A stretch of 64,000 bases of DNA, from assembly GCA_000381605.1 (NCBI GenBank), contig KB906759.1, positions 62,001-126,000 of the forward strand, written 5' to 3'. The position numbers were made by a program, and so were the translations under genes. Within the stretch, counting starts at the first letter, position 1; each line of letters starts with the position of its first letter. The stretch comes from Acidobacteriaceae bacterium KBS 89. Lineage in GTDB: Bacteria > Acidobacteriota > Terriglobia > Terriglobales > Acidobacteriaceae. This document shows, piece by piece, positions 8,592 through 16,504 of the stretch. Below the pieces are notes generated by a model, which was given only the letters and a program-made list of their open reading frames with translations, did no database searches and was not told the origin of the DNA.

Positions 8592-9233
8592 GTGGCGACC
8601 TATCTAGAGCAATCGCTATCAAAGTTGAAAGAGTTTGAGGGTTGCGTGCCGTGGATGTATCGCGACACGGTCGGTAAAGTCACCGTCGGCGTTGGTCTGA
8701 TGCTGCCCGACGTCAAAGCGGCCCAGGAACTCCCGTTTATCATGGGCACTCGTCCAGCCACTCCCCAGGAGATCGCCGCAGAGTTTGCACGTATCGACGG
8801 ACTTCCTCTTGGCCGCCCCTCCTCGTTCTACAAAGCTCCCGCCTCGCTCGAACTGACCCAGCAAACCATCGATGCAAAACTCAGCTCTTTACTGCAAGGC
8901 TTCGAGACAGACCTGAGGATTCAGTTCCCCCGCTACGACCTCCTCCCCGACGCCATAAAGATGGCGCTGCTCGACCTGATCTACAACCTCGGCCCCGCAG
9001 GTCTGTTCCACGGATTTCCTCACCTCGTCGCGGCAGTCGAGGCAGGAGCGTGGGCCCAGGCGGCCGAACACTGCATGCGTCGAGGGCCCAGTGCCGCCCG
9101 TAACAACTGGACCCGGCAGCAATTCCTGAGCGCCGTCGTAGACACCATCAAGGCCGAGACCGAAGGTTGGTTGAACCGGATTTGGGGCCGCATACGTCAT
9201 ATACTGAGCGGCATCTTAGGCCAACGCCGCTAG
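8592..9233 (+). CDS. GH24 (T4-type) lysozyme-like protein
   Basis: A 213-residue protein with GTG start. Its first 31 residues carry the exact GH24 active-site spacing Glu-x8-Asp-x5-Thr: Glu16 in FEGCVPWMY, Asp25 and Thr31 in RDTVGKVTVGVG. The later DLIYNLGP segment and the ARRNNWTR-like RNNWTRQQF stretch also fit phage-type lysozymes, which cut the MurNAc-GlcNAc bond of peptidoglycan. No signal peptide is visible, so export would need a holin-like or other route. No other phage genes surround it; the neighbours are a sugar regulator and M16 peptidases. The extra ~40 residues compared with T4 lysozyme include a charged insertion after the active site. It could be a domesticated phage lysozyme or an effector-like muramidase. 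Confidence 0.82.
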   Translation: MATYLEQSLSKLKEFEGCVPWMYRDTVGKVTVGVGLMLPDVKAAQELPFIMGTRPATPQEIAAEFARIDGLPLGRPSSFYKAPASLELTQQTIDAKLSSLLQGFETDLRIQFPRYDLLPDAIKMALLDLIYNLGPAGLFHGFPHLVAAVEAGAWAQAAEHCMRRGPSAARNNWTRQQFLSAVVDTIKAETEGWLNRIWGRIRHILSGILGQRR

Positions 9234-9293
9234 AGACCGGTTCCGCGCTTCGGTATAGTTAGTTTCTTGGCTGAAAACTTCTGGAGGACCTTG

Positions 9294-10859
9294 GTGCAAG
9301 TAAAAAGTAGAGTTGCCGCAGTAGTTCTCTGTGTCATTGCCTTTGGTTGGATGGCGAAGGCGCAGGACCTCGCAAGCTTTGAAAAACGCACCACTGTAAA
9401 AGTGCTGCCAAACGGCCTGACCCTGATCGTCTGCGAGCGCCCCGAAGCCCCCGTCTTCAGCTTCTACACACTCGTGGACGCAGGTTCCGCGGACGATCCG
9501 CAGGGGGCCAGCGGCCTCGCCCACATGTTCGAACACATGGCCTTCAAGGGCACCACCGAGATCGGCACAACCAACTATCCCGCCGAAAAGATCGCCCTCG
9601 CCAAAGTCGAAGTTGCCTATGCGGCCTACGACGCCGAATACCGCAAGCGCGTCGGACAAGACCCCGCAAAACTCGGCGAGTTGCTCAAAACCTTCCAGGC
9701 CGCTCAGGCCGCCGCACAGAAATACGTCATCCCAAATCAGTTCTCCGTAATCGCGGAAGAGAACGGTGCAGTCGGAATCAACGCATCGACCGCCGAAGAC
9801 TCCACGCAGTACTTCTGGAGCATGCCATCCAACCGCCTCGAACTCTGGGCCTACCTCGAAAGTCAGCGCATCGGCCACCCCGTCGAGCGTGAGTTCTACA
9901 AGGAGCGCAACGTCGTCCAGGAGGAGCGCCGTATGCGCGTCGACTCCGACCCCGTCGGCCGCATGATCGAGCAGTTCCTGGCCACAGCCTACGTGTCGCA
10001 CCCTTACCGTCGGCCCGGCGTCGGCTGGGAGAGTGAGATCAGCCAGGTCTCCGCCACCGAGGCCACCACATTCCACGAGAAATACTACGTTCCCTCGAAC
10101 ATCGTGATCGCCGTCGTAGGCGACCTGAAAGCGGCCGAGGCCATGCCCATCCTCGAGCGCTACTTCGCGCCAATCCCCGCCGGCCCGCTGCCCGAGCCGA
10201 TGACCACCATCGAACCCCCTCAGGTTGCAGAAAAATCCGTCGTCATCCGCGAGGCCACCCAGCCCTTTTATATCGAGGGCTACCATCGCCCCGATTATCG
10301 CGACCCCGACGACTCCGTCTACGACGCAATCGTCGACATCTTCTCCAACGGCCGCACCGCCCGCCTCTATCGCAGCCTCGTGCGCGACCAATCCATCGCC
10401 GCCGAAGCTCAGGGCTTCAGCGGCTTTCCAGGATACAAATACCCCGGCCTATTCGCCGTCTACGCCGTTCCCCTGCCCGGCCACACACCCGACCAGATGC
10501 GACAGTCGATCCACAAAGAGTTGGATCGCATGAAGACCGAGGACGTCTCCGATGAAGAACTCGAGCGCTTCAAAACCCGAGCCCGCGCCGACCTCCTTCG
10601 CGGCCTCGGCAACAACGAAGGCCTCGCGCACCAACTCGCCGAATACCAGACGCGCTTCGGCGACTGGAGACAGCTTTTTCGCCAGCTAAGCAAAATCGAT
10701 GCGGTCAACAAAGCCGACGTGAAGCGCGTAGCCAACAAGATCTTCGTCGACAGCAACCGGACCAGCGCCCAAATTGACTTTGTCCCACCGAAAAAACCGG
10801 CCCCGGGATCTGCCACACTGACAACGCCTGCAGCACCGTACGAGGGAGGTACGAAATGA
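9294..10859 (+). CDS. M16 zinc peptidase, catalytic subunit (exported)
   Basis: About 521 residues. The inverted zinc motif HxxEH is intact in HMFEHMAF, with the distal glutamate region in NVVQEERRMRVD, so this is a catalytically competent M16B (insulinase/pitrilysin-type) peptidase. A signal peptide runs from the start to AKAQ. GTG at 9294 is chosen because GGAGG sits six bases upstream; TTG at 9291 is a close alternative and a TTG at 9267 lacks a ribosome site. The gene overlaps the next M16 gene by four bases (ATGA), as is typical of bacterial M16B pairs in which one subunit carries zinc and the other shapes the chamber. Likely a periplasmic oligopeptidase. Confidence 0.92.
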   Translation: MQVKSRVAAVVLCVIAFGWMAKAQDLASFEKRTTVKVLPNGLTLIVCERPEAPVFSFYTLVDAGSADDPQGASGLAHMFEHMAFKGTTEIGTTNYPAEKIALAKVEVAYAAYDAEYRKRVGQDPAKLGELLKTFQAAQAAAQKYVIPNQFSVIAEENGAVGINASTAEDSTQYFWSMPSNRLELWAYLESQRIGHPVEREFYKERNVVQEERRMRVDSDPVGRMIEQFLATAYVSHPYRRPGVGWESEISQVSATEATTFHEKYYVPSNIVIAVVGDLKAAEAMPILERYFAPIPAGPLPEPMTTIEPPQVAEKSVVIREATQPFYIEGYHRPDYRDPDDSVYDAIVDIFSNGRTARLYRSLVRDQSIAAEAQGFSGFPGYKYPGLFAVYAVPLPGHTPDQMRQSIHKELDRMKTEDVSDEELERFKTRARADLLRGLGNNEGLAHQLAEYQTRFGDWRQLFRQLSKIDAVNKADVKRVANKIFVDSNRTSAQIDFVPPKKPAPGSATLTTPAAPYEGGTK

Positions 10860-12352
10860 ACAAGCCTTCGACGATGCGTCTCGCAGTTGCCCTGTTCCCC
10901 ACCCTGCTGGCCACAATCAGCGTCGCCCAAACCGCACCCGCCGCGCCGCCGGCTACAACAAAGCCCGCCGCGGCCACGCCGCCCTGGAAGAAAATTCCAA
11001 TCCCTCCGCTCCACGCATTCAAGCCCGTCCAACCAAAGCGAATCGAACTCGCAAACGGTCTCGTCATCTTTCTGCAGGAAGACCATGAGCTGCCCTTCAT
11101 CAACGGCTCCATCCTCATTCGAGGCGGCAGTCGCGACGAGCCAGATGCAAAGATCGGCCTCGTCTCCCTCTACGGCGAAACCTGGCGAACCAGCGGCACA
11201 GCCACCATCGACGGCGATAAGCTCGACGACAAACTTGAAGCGAAAGCAGCCTCCATCGAGACCTCCGGCGGAACCGCCTCGACCTCAGTCAACTGGTCGA
11301 GCCTGAAAGGTGACTTCGATACCGTCTTCGCCCAGACGCTCGATCTCCTGCTCCATCCCATCTTCAAGGCCGAAAAGCTCCAGTTGGCAAAGGGTCAGGT
11401 AGAAACGAGCATCTCGCGTCGCAACGACGATCCCAGCGGTATCGCAACGCGCGAGGCAATCAAACTCGCCTACGGCCCCCACAATCCCTATGCCCATCAG
11501 GTCGAGTACGCAACCGTCGAATCAGTCACACTCGACGACCTAAAGGCATGGCACGACAAGACTGTCGTTCCCAACAACATTATCGTCGCCGTCTCCGGCG
11601 ACTTCGACAGCGCAACCATGGAAGCAAAGCTTCGCGCAGCCTTCGAATCACTGCCTCGCGGCGAAAAGTTCGAATCCGTCAAAGCCACCTTCACCGACCC
11701 GAAACAGACCGTCAATTTCGTCGAGAAGTCAGACGTCAACCAGTCGAACGTGTTGATAGTCGGCCTTGGCACCGAGCGCAGCAACCCCGACTACTACGCG
11801 CTCAGCGTCATGAACGAAATCTTCTCCGGCGGATTCGGATCGCGCGTCGTCCAGAACGTCCGCACAAAACTCGGCCTCGCCTACAGTGTCAGTGGCAGCT
11901 TCAGCGCGTCCTATGATCACCCTGGAATCTTCTACGTCATAGCCGCAACCAAGAGCGCCTCCACCGTCGCCGCCACGCAGGCAATGCTCGCAGAGGTAGG
12001 CCGCCTCAAAACCGAGCCTCCCACCCCCGCCGAGCTGAGCAAGGCGAAAGACCAGGTCCTGAACTCATTCATCTTTCACTACGACTCACCCGACAAGACG
12101 CTAAACGAGCAGGTCGTCCTTGCCTTCTACGGCTACCCCGCCGACACGCTCGAAAAATACAAGGCGGGCATCGAAAAGGTGACCGCAGCAGACGTCACGC
12201 GTGTGGCCAACAAGTACATCGACGTCTCGAAGCTCGCGATCATTGTGGTCGGCAACGAAGCGCAGATCACCCCAAAGCTGGACACCTTGGGCAAGGTAAC
12301 TAACATCGATGTCTCGATTCCACCCCCGCCAAAGGGCAAACCCGCCGAATAG
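10856..12352 (+). CDS. M16 peptidase-like, non-catalytic partner subunit
   Basis: A 498-residue M16 homologue with a signal peptide (cleavage near ISVAQ) and an Ala/Pro-rich linker. At the position of HxxEH it has YGETW, so the zinc ligands are missing. The C-terminal substrate-binding half is well kept (IFSGGFGSRV..LAYSVSG). This is the usual arrangement of the second subunit in heterodimeric M16B enzymes: no chemistry of its own, but needed for substrate binding. The four-base overlap with the catalytic gene supports fixed stoichiometry. No terminator is obvious within the 27 bases before the next convergent gene. Confidence 0.9.
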   Translation: MNKPSTMRLAVALFPTLLATISVAQTAPAAPPATTKPAAATPPWKKIPIPPLHAFKPVQPKRIELANGLVIFLQEDHELPFINGSILIRGGSRDEPDAKIGLVSLYGETWRTSGTATIDGDKLDDKLEAKAASIETSGGTASTSVNWSSLKGDFDTVFAQTLDLLLHPIFKAEKLQLAKGQVETSISRRNDDPSGIATREAIKLAYGPHNPYAHQVEYATVESVTLDDLKAWHDKTVVPNNIIVAVSGDFDSATMEAKLRAAFESLPRGEKFESVKATFTDPKQTVNFVEKSDVNQSNVLIVGLGTERSNPDYYALSVMNEIFSGGFGSRVVQNVRTKLGLAYSVSGSFSASYDHPGIFYVIAATKSASTVAATQAMLAEVGRLKTEPPTPAELSKAKDQVLNSFIFHYDSPDKTLNEQVVLAFYGYPADTLEKYKAGIEKVTAADVTRVANKYIDVSKLAIIVVGNEAQITPKLDTLGKVTNIDVSIPPPPKGKPAE

Positions 12353-12379
12353 CGTCGGTAAAAAATCCCGCAAACCGTA

Positions 12380-13440
12380 CTACCGGTGCGGTGGGTGCGG
12401 CGCAGTCGGAGCAGGACCTCGTTTGACAATCACTGCTGTGCGTTCGTGCGTCATGCGGATGCGGGATCCCATCGGGTCGGGACCATGCCCGCAAGTCCTG
12501 ACCCGCAGCTGGAGCCAGTCGACCTGATCCTGACCGGTGATCATCCACGCCGTGGCATTGGTTGCATGATGGGTCTGGTCTATGTAGTAGGCGGCATTCA
12601 TATCAAGGTCGGCGGCATCGGCATCCATCAGCACGCAACTGCTATCGGCAGGCGCCGAAGTCCCGCTTAGCGGCGCGCAAAAATCTTCATCATGTTCCAG
12701 CATGATCTTCTTGTTGGAGCCGGTGATGAAATATCGCGTCGTAAGCGGCGGAACTCTCGACTCCTCCGACCACTGCACCAGGTCCTCAGCGAACGCCGGC
12801 GGTAGCTGGCTCAGCTTGAGGTAATCTTCCTTCAACACCTGCCTCGAGAAGATATTTACCGACGGCGTCGTTCGCCATTCGTCGGATGAAAATAAAACCC
12901 ACCCAGCTCAACGCCCTCCTGCATATCGATCCACAGGAACCCCCGCCCCGAGAGGTACGGTCCATTCAGGCCCGACATCGTCATATATCGCCCATCGCGG
13001 ATTTGAACCTGCAGCGGCGAACCCTTGAAGACAAGGTCCAGCGCATCCATCAACGGCATATCCGAGCCGTAGTGAAACATGCAATCGGGGACGAAGCTCT
13101 TCATCAATTTGCGGAACTGTTTGTCTCGAATGACATCTTTCGCCGCCACGTCGGTAAATTGACTCAAAAATGCAATCTGATCGCGTGGCATCCGCTTCTG
13201 AATGGCGTTGTCGTAGTTAGAATCGGACGGCTGCGGTTGTTGGGCCTGCGGCGTCTGAGCCTGGGCCTGTTTCCGCGACTCCGGGGTGCGAGGCGGCGGT
13301 GGTCCAGTTTCCTGCGCATTCGCGAATCCATACCCCACAGCACTGGGAAGCAGTAACGCCACGGGCAATAAAAACATCATGGCGAATCCCCGAACTGACG
13401 TAACCCTGAATTCGCTCAACAAGGGGCGGAAGAACGACAT
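12380..13440 (-). pseudogene. secreted acidobacterial protein broken by a single frameshift
   Basis: Two adjacent reading frames on the minus strand look like one protein. The first part (13440 to ~12870) has a signal peptide, a Pro/Gln-rich linker and a domain ending in LGGFYFHPTNGE. The frame then reads four arginines and stops at 12856. Adding one C after the GAA codon near 12873 restores ...NGEPTPSVNIFSRQV and joins directly to the second part (to 12380), which has TTRYFITGSNKKIMLEH and DQTHHATNATAWMI and ends at a stop. The join would give about 350 residues. Either the gene is a recent pseudogene or the assembly lost one base. Function unknown; the family appears to be secreted. Confidence 0.7.
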
Positions 13441-13458
13441 GTAAGTGAAACCTCCTCT

Positions 13459-14103
13459 TTGGCTCTGGTTCGCTCGAATTGTACTGCCATCCTCAACAAC
13501 TCAGGACCTGGTTGCTCAAAATGTGGCAGCACAGCCGCGAATAGTGACCCGCCGCCCGCAACACATTTCGCCAGCGATAAACTAGGAAGCCCCGCCGTTG
13601 AACCCGACTACGCCGCGATCATCGACCTCGTCAACCTGGCCTTCCGGGGCACGGGTCCTTCGGCGAGCTGGAACATAGAGGCCGATATCATCGCCGGTCA
13701 GCGCCTGAACGATTCCCTCCTACGAGAGGACCTCGCCGCCAAGCCCGAAGCACATCTGCTCACCTGGCGCGACGCCCCCAACGGACCACTCCTCGGTACA
13801 GTCTGGCTGGATCCCGGCAAGGACGGCGCATGGCATCTCGGACTTCTCAGCGTCCGCCCCGACCTGCAAAACAGGCAACTCGGTCGCACCCTCCTCGCCG
13901 CTGCAGAAACCTTCGCGAAGGAACGTGGCGCGCTTCGGATACGCATGACCGTCATTCAGGTGCGGGACAGCCTTATCGCCTGGTACAAGCGACGAGGCTA
14001 CGCGCCAACTGGCGAGACCAAGCCCTTCCCCTACGGCGACGACCGCTTCGGCAAGCCGCTCCGCGACGATCTTCACTTCGTGGTGCTGGAGAAAACCCTC
14101 TAG
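13459..14103 (+). CDS. GNAT-family acetyltransferase (start uncertain)
   Basis: The clear part runs from about 13600: DYAAIIDLVNLAFRG at the start of the fold, LGTVWLDP, then the acetyl-CoA loop region LLSVRPDLQNRQLGRTLL (Q/RxxGxG/A type), and the closing WYKRRGYAPTGE. So it is a GCN5-type acetyltransferase of about 165 residues acting on a small molecule or protein amine. The frame opens at a TTG (13459) without a ribosome site, and no ATG or GTG lies in frame before the domain. The first ~45 residues do not look like protein, and the divergent neighbour begins only 18 bases away. The N-terminus may have been lost or shifted. Confidence 0.7.
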   Translation: MALVRSNCTAILNNSGPGCSKCGSTAANSDPPPATHFASDKLGSPAVEPDYAAIIDLVNLAFRGTGPSASWNIEADIIAGQRLNDSLLREDLAAKPEAHLLTWRDAPNGPLLGTVWLDPGKDGAWHLGLLSVRPDLQNRQLGRTLLAAAETFAKERGALRIRMTVIQVRDSLIAWYKRRGYAPTGETKPFPYGDDRFGKPLRDDLHFVVLEKTL

Positions 14104-14155
14104 CCGCCCCGGCAAACCAGCGCTCCAAAGCGCGGCTGATTTAGAATCGGGAGCC

Positions 14156-14626
14156 ATGAAGATTCCTCGTCAACTCCATCTGCATCTGTTTCTTGCCGGC
14201 GCAACACTCACCGGCCTCCTCTCTGCCTCGCTCTACGCTGCGACACCGGAAGAGCAGGCCGTCCTTGCTCCCATACAGGCAATGTTTGACGGCATGACGA
14301 AACGCAGCGCCGCAGCTATCAAAGAACCAACTCTGCCCGGCGGCACCATGGTCCTCATGCGCGACGGCAAGGCCACCCAGATGACCTTCGACGCCTTCGC
14401 CGAACGGGTCGGCAGACCCGGCACTACGCACATCGAAGAGCGCATACACGATCCGCTGGTGCGCATCGACAACGACCTCGCCGTAGTCTGGGCCCCGTTC
14501 GACTTTCTGGTCGACGGCAAGGTCGATCACTGCGGAACAGATCTCTTCAATCTCGTCCGTCAGGACGGAAAATGGGTGATTGCCAGCGTCGCCGACACCG
14601 GACATAAGGATTGCGCAGCAAAGTAG
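14156..14626 (+). CDS. secreted NTF2-like protein
   Basis: A 156-residue protein with a signal peptide (cleavage near SLYAA), then a small alpha+beta domain of the SnoaL/NTF2-like (lumazine-binding-like) kind: EEQAVLAPIQAMFDGM, a central ERIHDPLVRIDNDLAVVWAP and a closing GTDLFNLVRQDGKWVI. Two cysteines (in DHCGTDL and KDCAAK) could form a disulfide in the periplasm. Many members are catalytically silent ligand binders; no active-site assignment is possible. It stands alone, with the repeated RNA-like elements starting 22 bases downstream. Confidence 0.8.
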   Translation: MKIPRQLHLHLFLAGATLTGLLSASLYAATPEEQAVLAPIQAMFDGMTKRSAAAIKEPTLPGGTMVLMRDGKATQMTFDAFAERVGRPGTTHIEERIHDPLVRIDNDLAVVWAPFDFLVDGKVDHCGTDLFNLVRQDGKWVIASVADTGHKDCAAK

Positions 14627-14647
14627 CCTCGAACCCCCTGGATTGAA

Positions 14648-15092
14648 TGTCATCTTCTAACTTCGAGCGCTGCCGGAGTTAGCCAACGAATGGCTCCGCA
14701 GTGAAAGTTCAATCCCCCGAACCGACAGCAAATTTCCACAGTATTGGCTGGATTTGCACAAAAAAATACGTGCTTTCGCTGATGTTTTTAGGTAGATCGC
14801 GAGTATCTTTCAACTCAACGGAGGAGAAATCTTCCAGTAGGAGAGAGTAGACAAAGGCCATCACGAGAACCGGCAACGGAACTCACGAAGCAATCGGGAA
14901 ACTGGCTGATTCGGTATGGCACAAGAAAGCTCTCGCAGTGAAAGTAAGGACGGGAAAGTACGGAAAACGCGGGCTCTGCTCGTAGTTCCGAACAATTCTG
15001 AAGTTGCAAGTAGCTGTGATCTGGGCGCCGTACCAGGTCTTCGAAAAATCGGAAAGCTAGGGGCGAGGTCTCGAAAGAGAAATCGCCCCTTC
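14648..15092. repeat. direct repeat copy 1 (~445 bp)
   Basis: Begins at TGTCATCTTCTAA and ends after a GC-rich hairpin. The same element recurs at 15380-15823 with roughly 85-90 % identity by eye over its 3' two thirds and less over the 5' third. No terminal inverted repeats, target duplication or transposase are visible. Confidence 0.9.
14820..15092 (+). ncRNA. putative structured non-coding RNA, copy 1
   Basis: The best-conserved part of the repeat folds into several helices that are kept in both copies. A 6-bp stem with GAAA loop lies at 14820-14835, a 7-bp long-range helix joins CGGAACT (14877-14883) to AGTTCCG (14984-14990), a 7-bp hairpin spans 15018-15039, and a terminator-like GGGGCGA/TCGCCCC hairpin with inner TCTC-GAAA-GAGA spans 15060-15089. 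A possible peptide frame exists, but differences between copies mostly change amino acids while helices survive. No known RNA family was recognised. Ends are estimates. Confidence 0.55.
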
Positions 15093-15379
15093 CTATTGGT
15101 ACAGATCGAACGCACACGTAGCCTCGCAGCCAACGCTTCAGCCGGATTGTTAAAACAAACAACCTATGGCAGACGAGTGGACGTTACACTGTTGGCATCC
15201 GGCCCGCACGATTCTTCACCTTTGTCGTTGCACCACATTCCTGCAATCTCATCGCATCGCGCGAAACGCCCGACCAGCATCGACACTGCTTTTCGATGAT
15301 CTGGTTCAAAGTTGATCCCTCGTCAGCCGCTCTGCAGCGAACCCAATCTGACCGAACACTCTCGCGGTCCGAAAAGCTG

Positions 15380-15823
15380 TGTCATCTTCTAAACTCGAGC
15401 GCTGCACAAGTTAGCCAACGAACGGTTCCGTAGTGAAAGTGCAACCACCAAACAGAGCGCCAATTTCCACAATATTGGCCCGATTTGCACAAAAATATAG
15501 CTCTCGTAGCCGATGTTTTTTGAGTAAATCACGAGTATCTTTCAATTCAACGGAGGAGAAATCTTCCAGTAGGAGAGAGTAGACAAGGGCCGTCACGAGA
15601 GCCGGCAACGGAACTCACGAAGCACTCGGGAAACTGGCTGCTTCGGCATGGTGCAAGAAAGCTCTTACAGTGAATGTGATAACGGGAAAGTAAGGAGAAC
15701 GCGGGCTCTGCTCGTAGTTCCGAACAATCCTGAAGTTGCGAGTAGCTGTGATCTGGGCACCGTACCAGGTCTTCGAAAAATCGGAAAGCATGGGGCGAGA
15801 TCTCGAAAGAGAAATCGCCCCTT
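15380..15823. repeat. direct repeat copy 2 (~445 bp)
   Basis: Second copy of the element at 14648-15092, same orientation, separated by 287 bp of unrelated sequence (15093-15379) in which no gene was recognised. Confidence 0.9.
15552..15823 (+). ncRNA. putative structured non-coding RNA, copy 2
   Basis: Equivalent helices are at 15552-15567 (GAAA-capped stem), 15609-15615 with 15716-15722 (CGGAACT/AGTTCCG), 15750-15771 (7-bp hairpin; the loop differs by one base from copy 1), and 15792-15821 (terminal GC hairpin; the inner mismatch differs). Differences fall mainly in loops or between helices. The terminal hairpin is followed by TTCGCTATT rather than a clean T-run. Confidence 0.55.
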
Positions 15824-15916
15824 CGCTATTGTGCCCAACAATGTCGTGGCACAGCCCACACGAAACGCCTCGCGACCACAATCGCCCTCCAATACCTTAA
15901 ACCCACGTAACAAGCC

Positions 15917-16402
15917 TTAGACTCTCGTCTCCCAGTCATCGGCGGCTTGGGTCCCACCTGAGACACTGACGATTTCAATCTTCTGGAAGGTGAACGAAAT
16001 CTCCTGCAAGTCACGGGGATCGACGGAACCTGCGGGTTGATTATCAGGCAGTGTCTCCCGGACCACGGAGATCGATGCGTTGGTCAGCTTCACCGTGTGG
16101 TGCAGAACCTGCGCTCCCGAAATATTTGCAACGAAGAACTCGAAGAGAACCGTGGGCAGACTCTCGTTCGTATAAATTGCCTGATAGAACTGCGGGGACG
16201 AGGCGCCCCACTCTTTACTGAAGACAACAGGCTGATGCTGCCGCTTTCCTGTGGGGAGGCCGCTAGTGCCGTCTCGCGGAGAAAGGACGCCATAGCTGAA
16301 CGACACTCCTTGAATCTTGCCTTCGTGGCTCTTCTGGGTAGACTCGCCTTTGAAGTCTCCCTGTTTCGCTCCGGTAACGGTGACAAAAAATTGCGTGACC
16401 AT
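15917..16402 (-). CDS. hcp: Hcp-type type VI secretion tube protein (orphan)
   Basis: A 161-residue protein of the Hcp/TssD family. It has the family's small beta-barrel pattern: FFVTVTGAKQGDFKGES at the start, then GKIQGVSFSYGV, TGKRQHQPVVFSKEWG with a substrate-loop SSPQFYQAI, and the C-terminal ISFTFQKIEIV strand. Hcp hexamers form the inner tube of type VI secretion and are also exported. AGGAG precedes the ATG at 16402. No other type VI gene (sheath, VgrG, ClpV) is in the window, so this is an orphan copy that may serve a distant T6SS, carry a cargo, or be a remnant. Its neighbours are the RNA-like repeats and a sensor kinase. Confidence 0.85.
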   Translation of the reverse strand: MVTQFFVTVTGAKQGDFKGESTQKSHEGKIQGVSFSYGVLSPRDGTSGLPTGKRQHQPVVFSKEWGASSPQFYQAIYTNESLPTVLFEFFVANISGAQVLHHTVKLTNASISVVRETLPDNQPAGSVDPRDLQEISFTFQKIEIVSVSGGTQAADDWETRV

Positions 16403-16504
16403 AGTGGGCTCCTCTCACTTTCCAGCATCCGCTTCAATCGATACCTCTTCCATTGGCCAACCTCCATCGACCTCTGCGGGAAGTAGATCGGTTAGGGCGG
16501 AGAA

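Noticed and set aside
8592-9233. prophage signalled by a lysozyme gene
   Set aside because: No structural, replication or integrase genes nearby.
9216-10391. 391-codon minus-strand frame
   Set aside because: Antisense to the catalytic M16 gene, with a Gly/Val/Asp-rich composition typical of shadow frames.
14700-14725. GTTCAATCCCC reminiscent of a tRNA T-arm
   Set aside because: No acceptor stem, anticodon arm or CCA end around it, and the second repeat copy lacks it.
14916-15299. peptide frame (with a counterpart at 15648-15920) inside the repeats
   Set aside because: Both frames share a middle part, but most base changes between copies alter the amino acid and conservation extends beyond the frame; RNA structure explains the pattern better.
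14648-15823. diversity-generating or insertion-sequence element
   Set aside because: No reverse transcriptase, transposase, terminal inverted repeats or adenine-biased substitutions between the copies.
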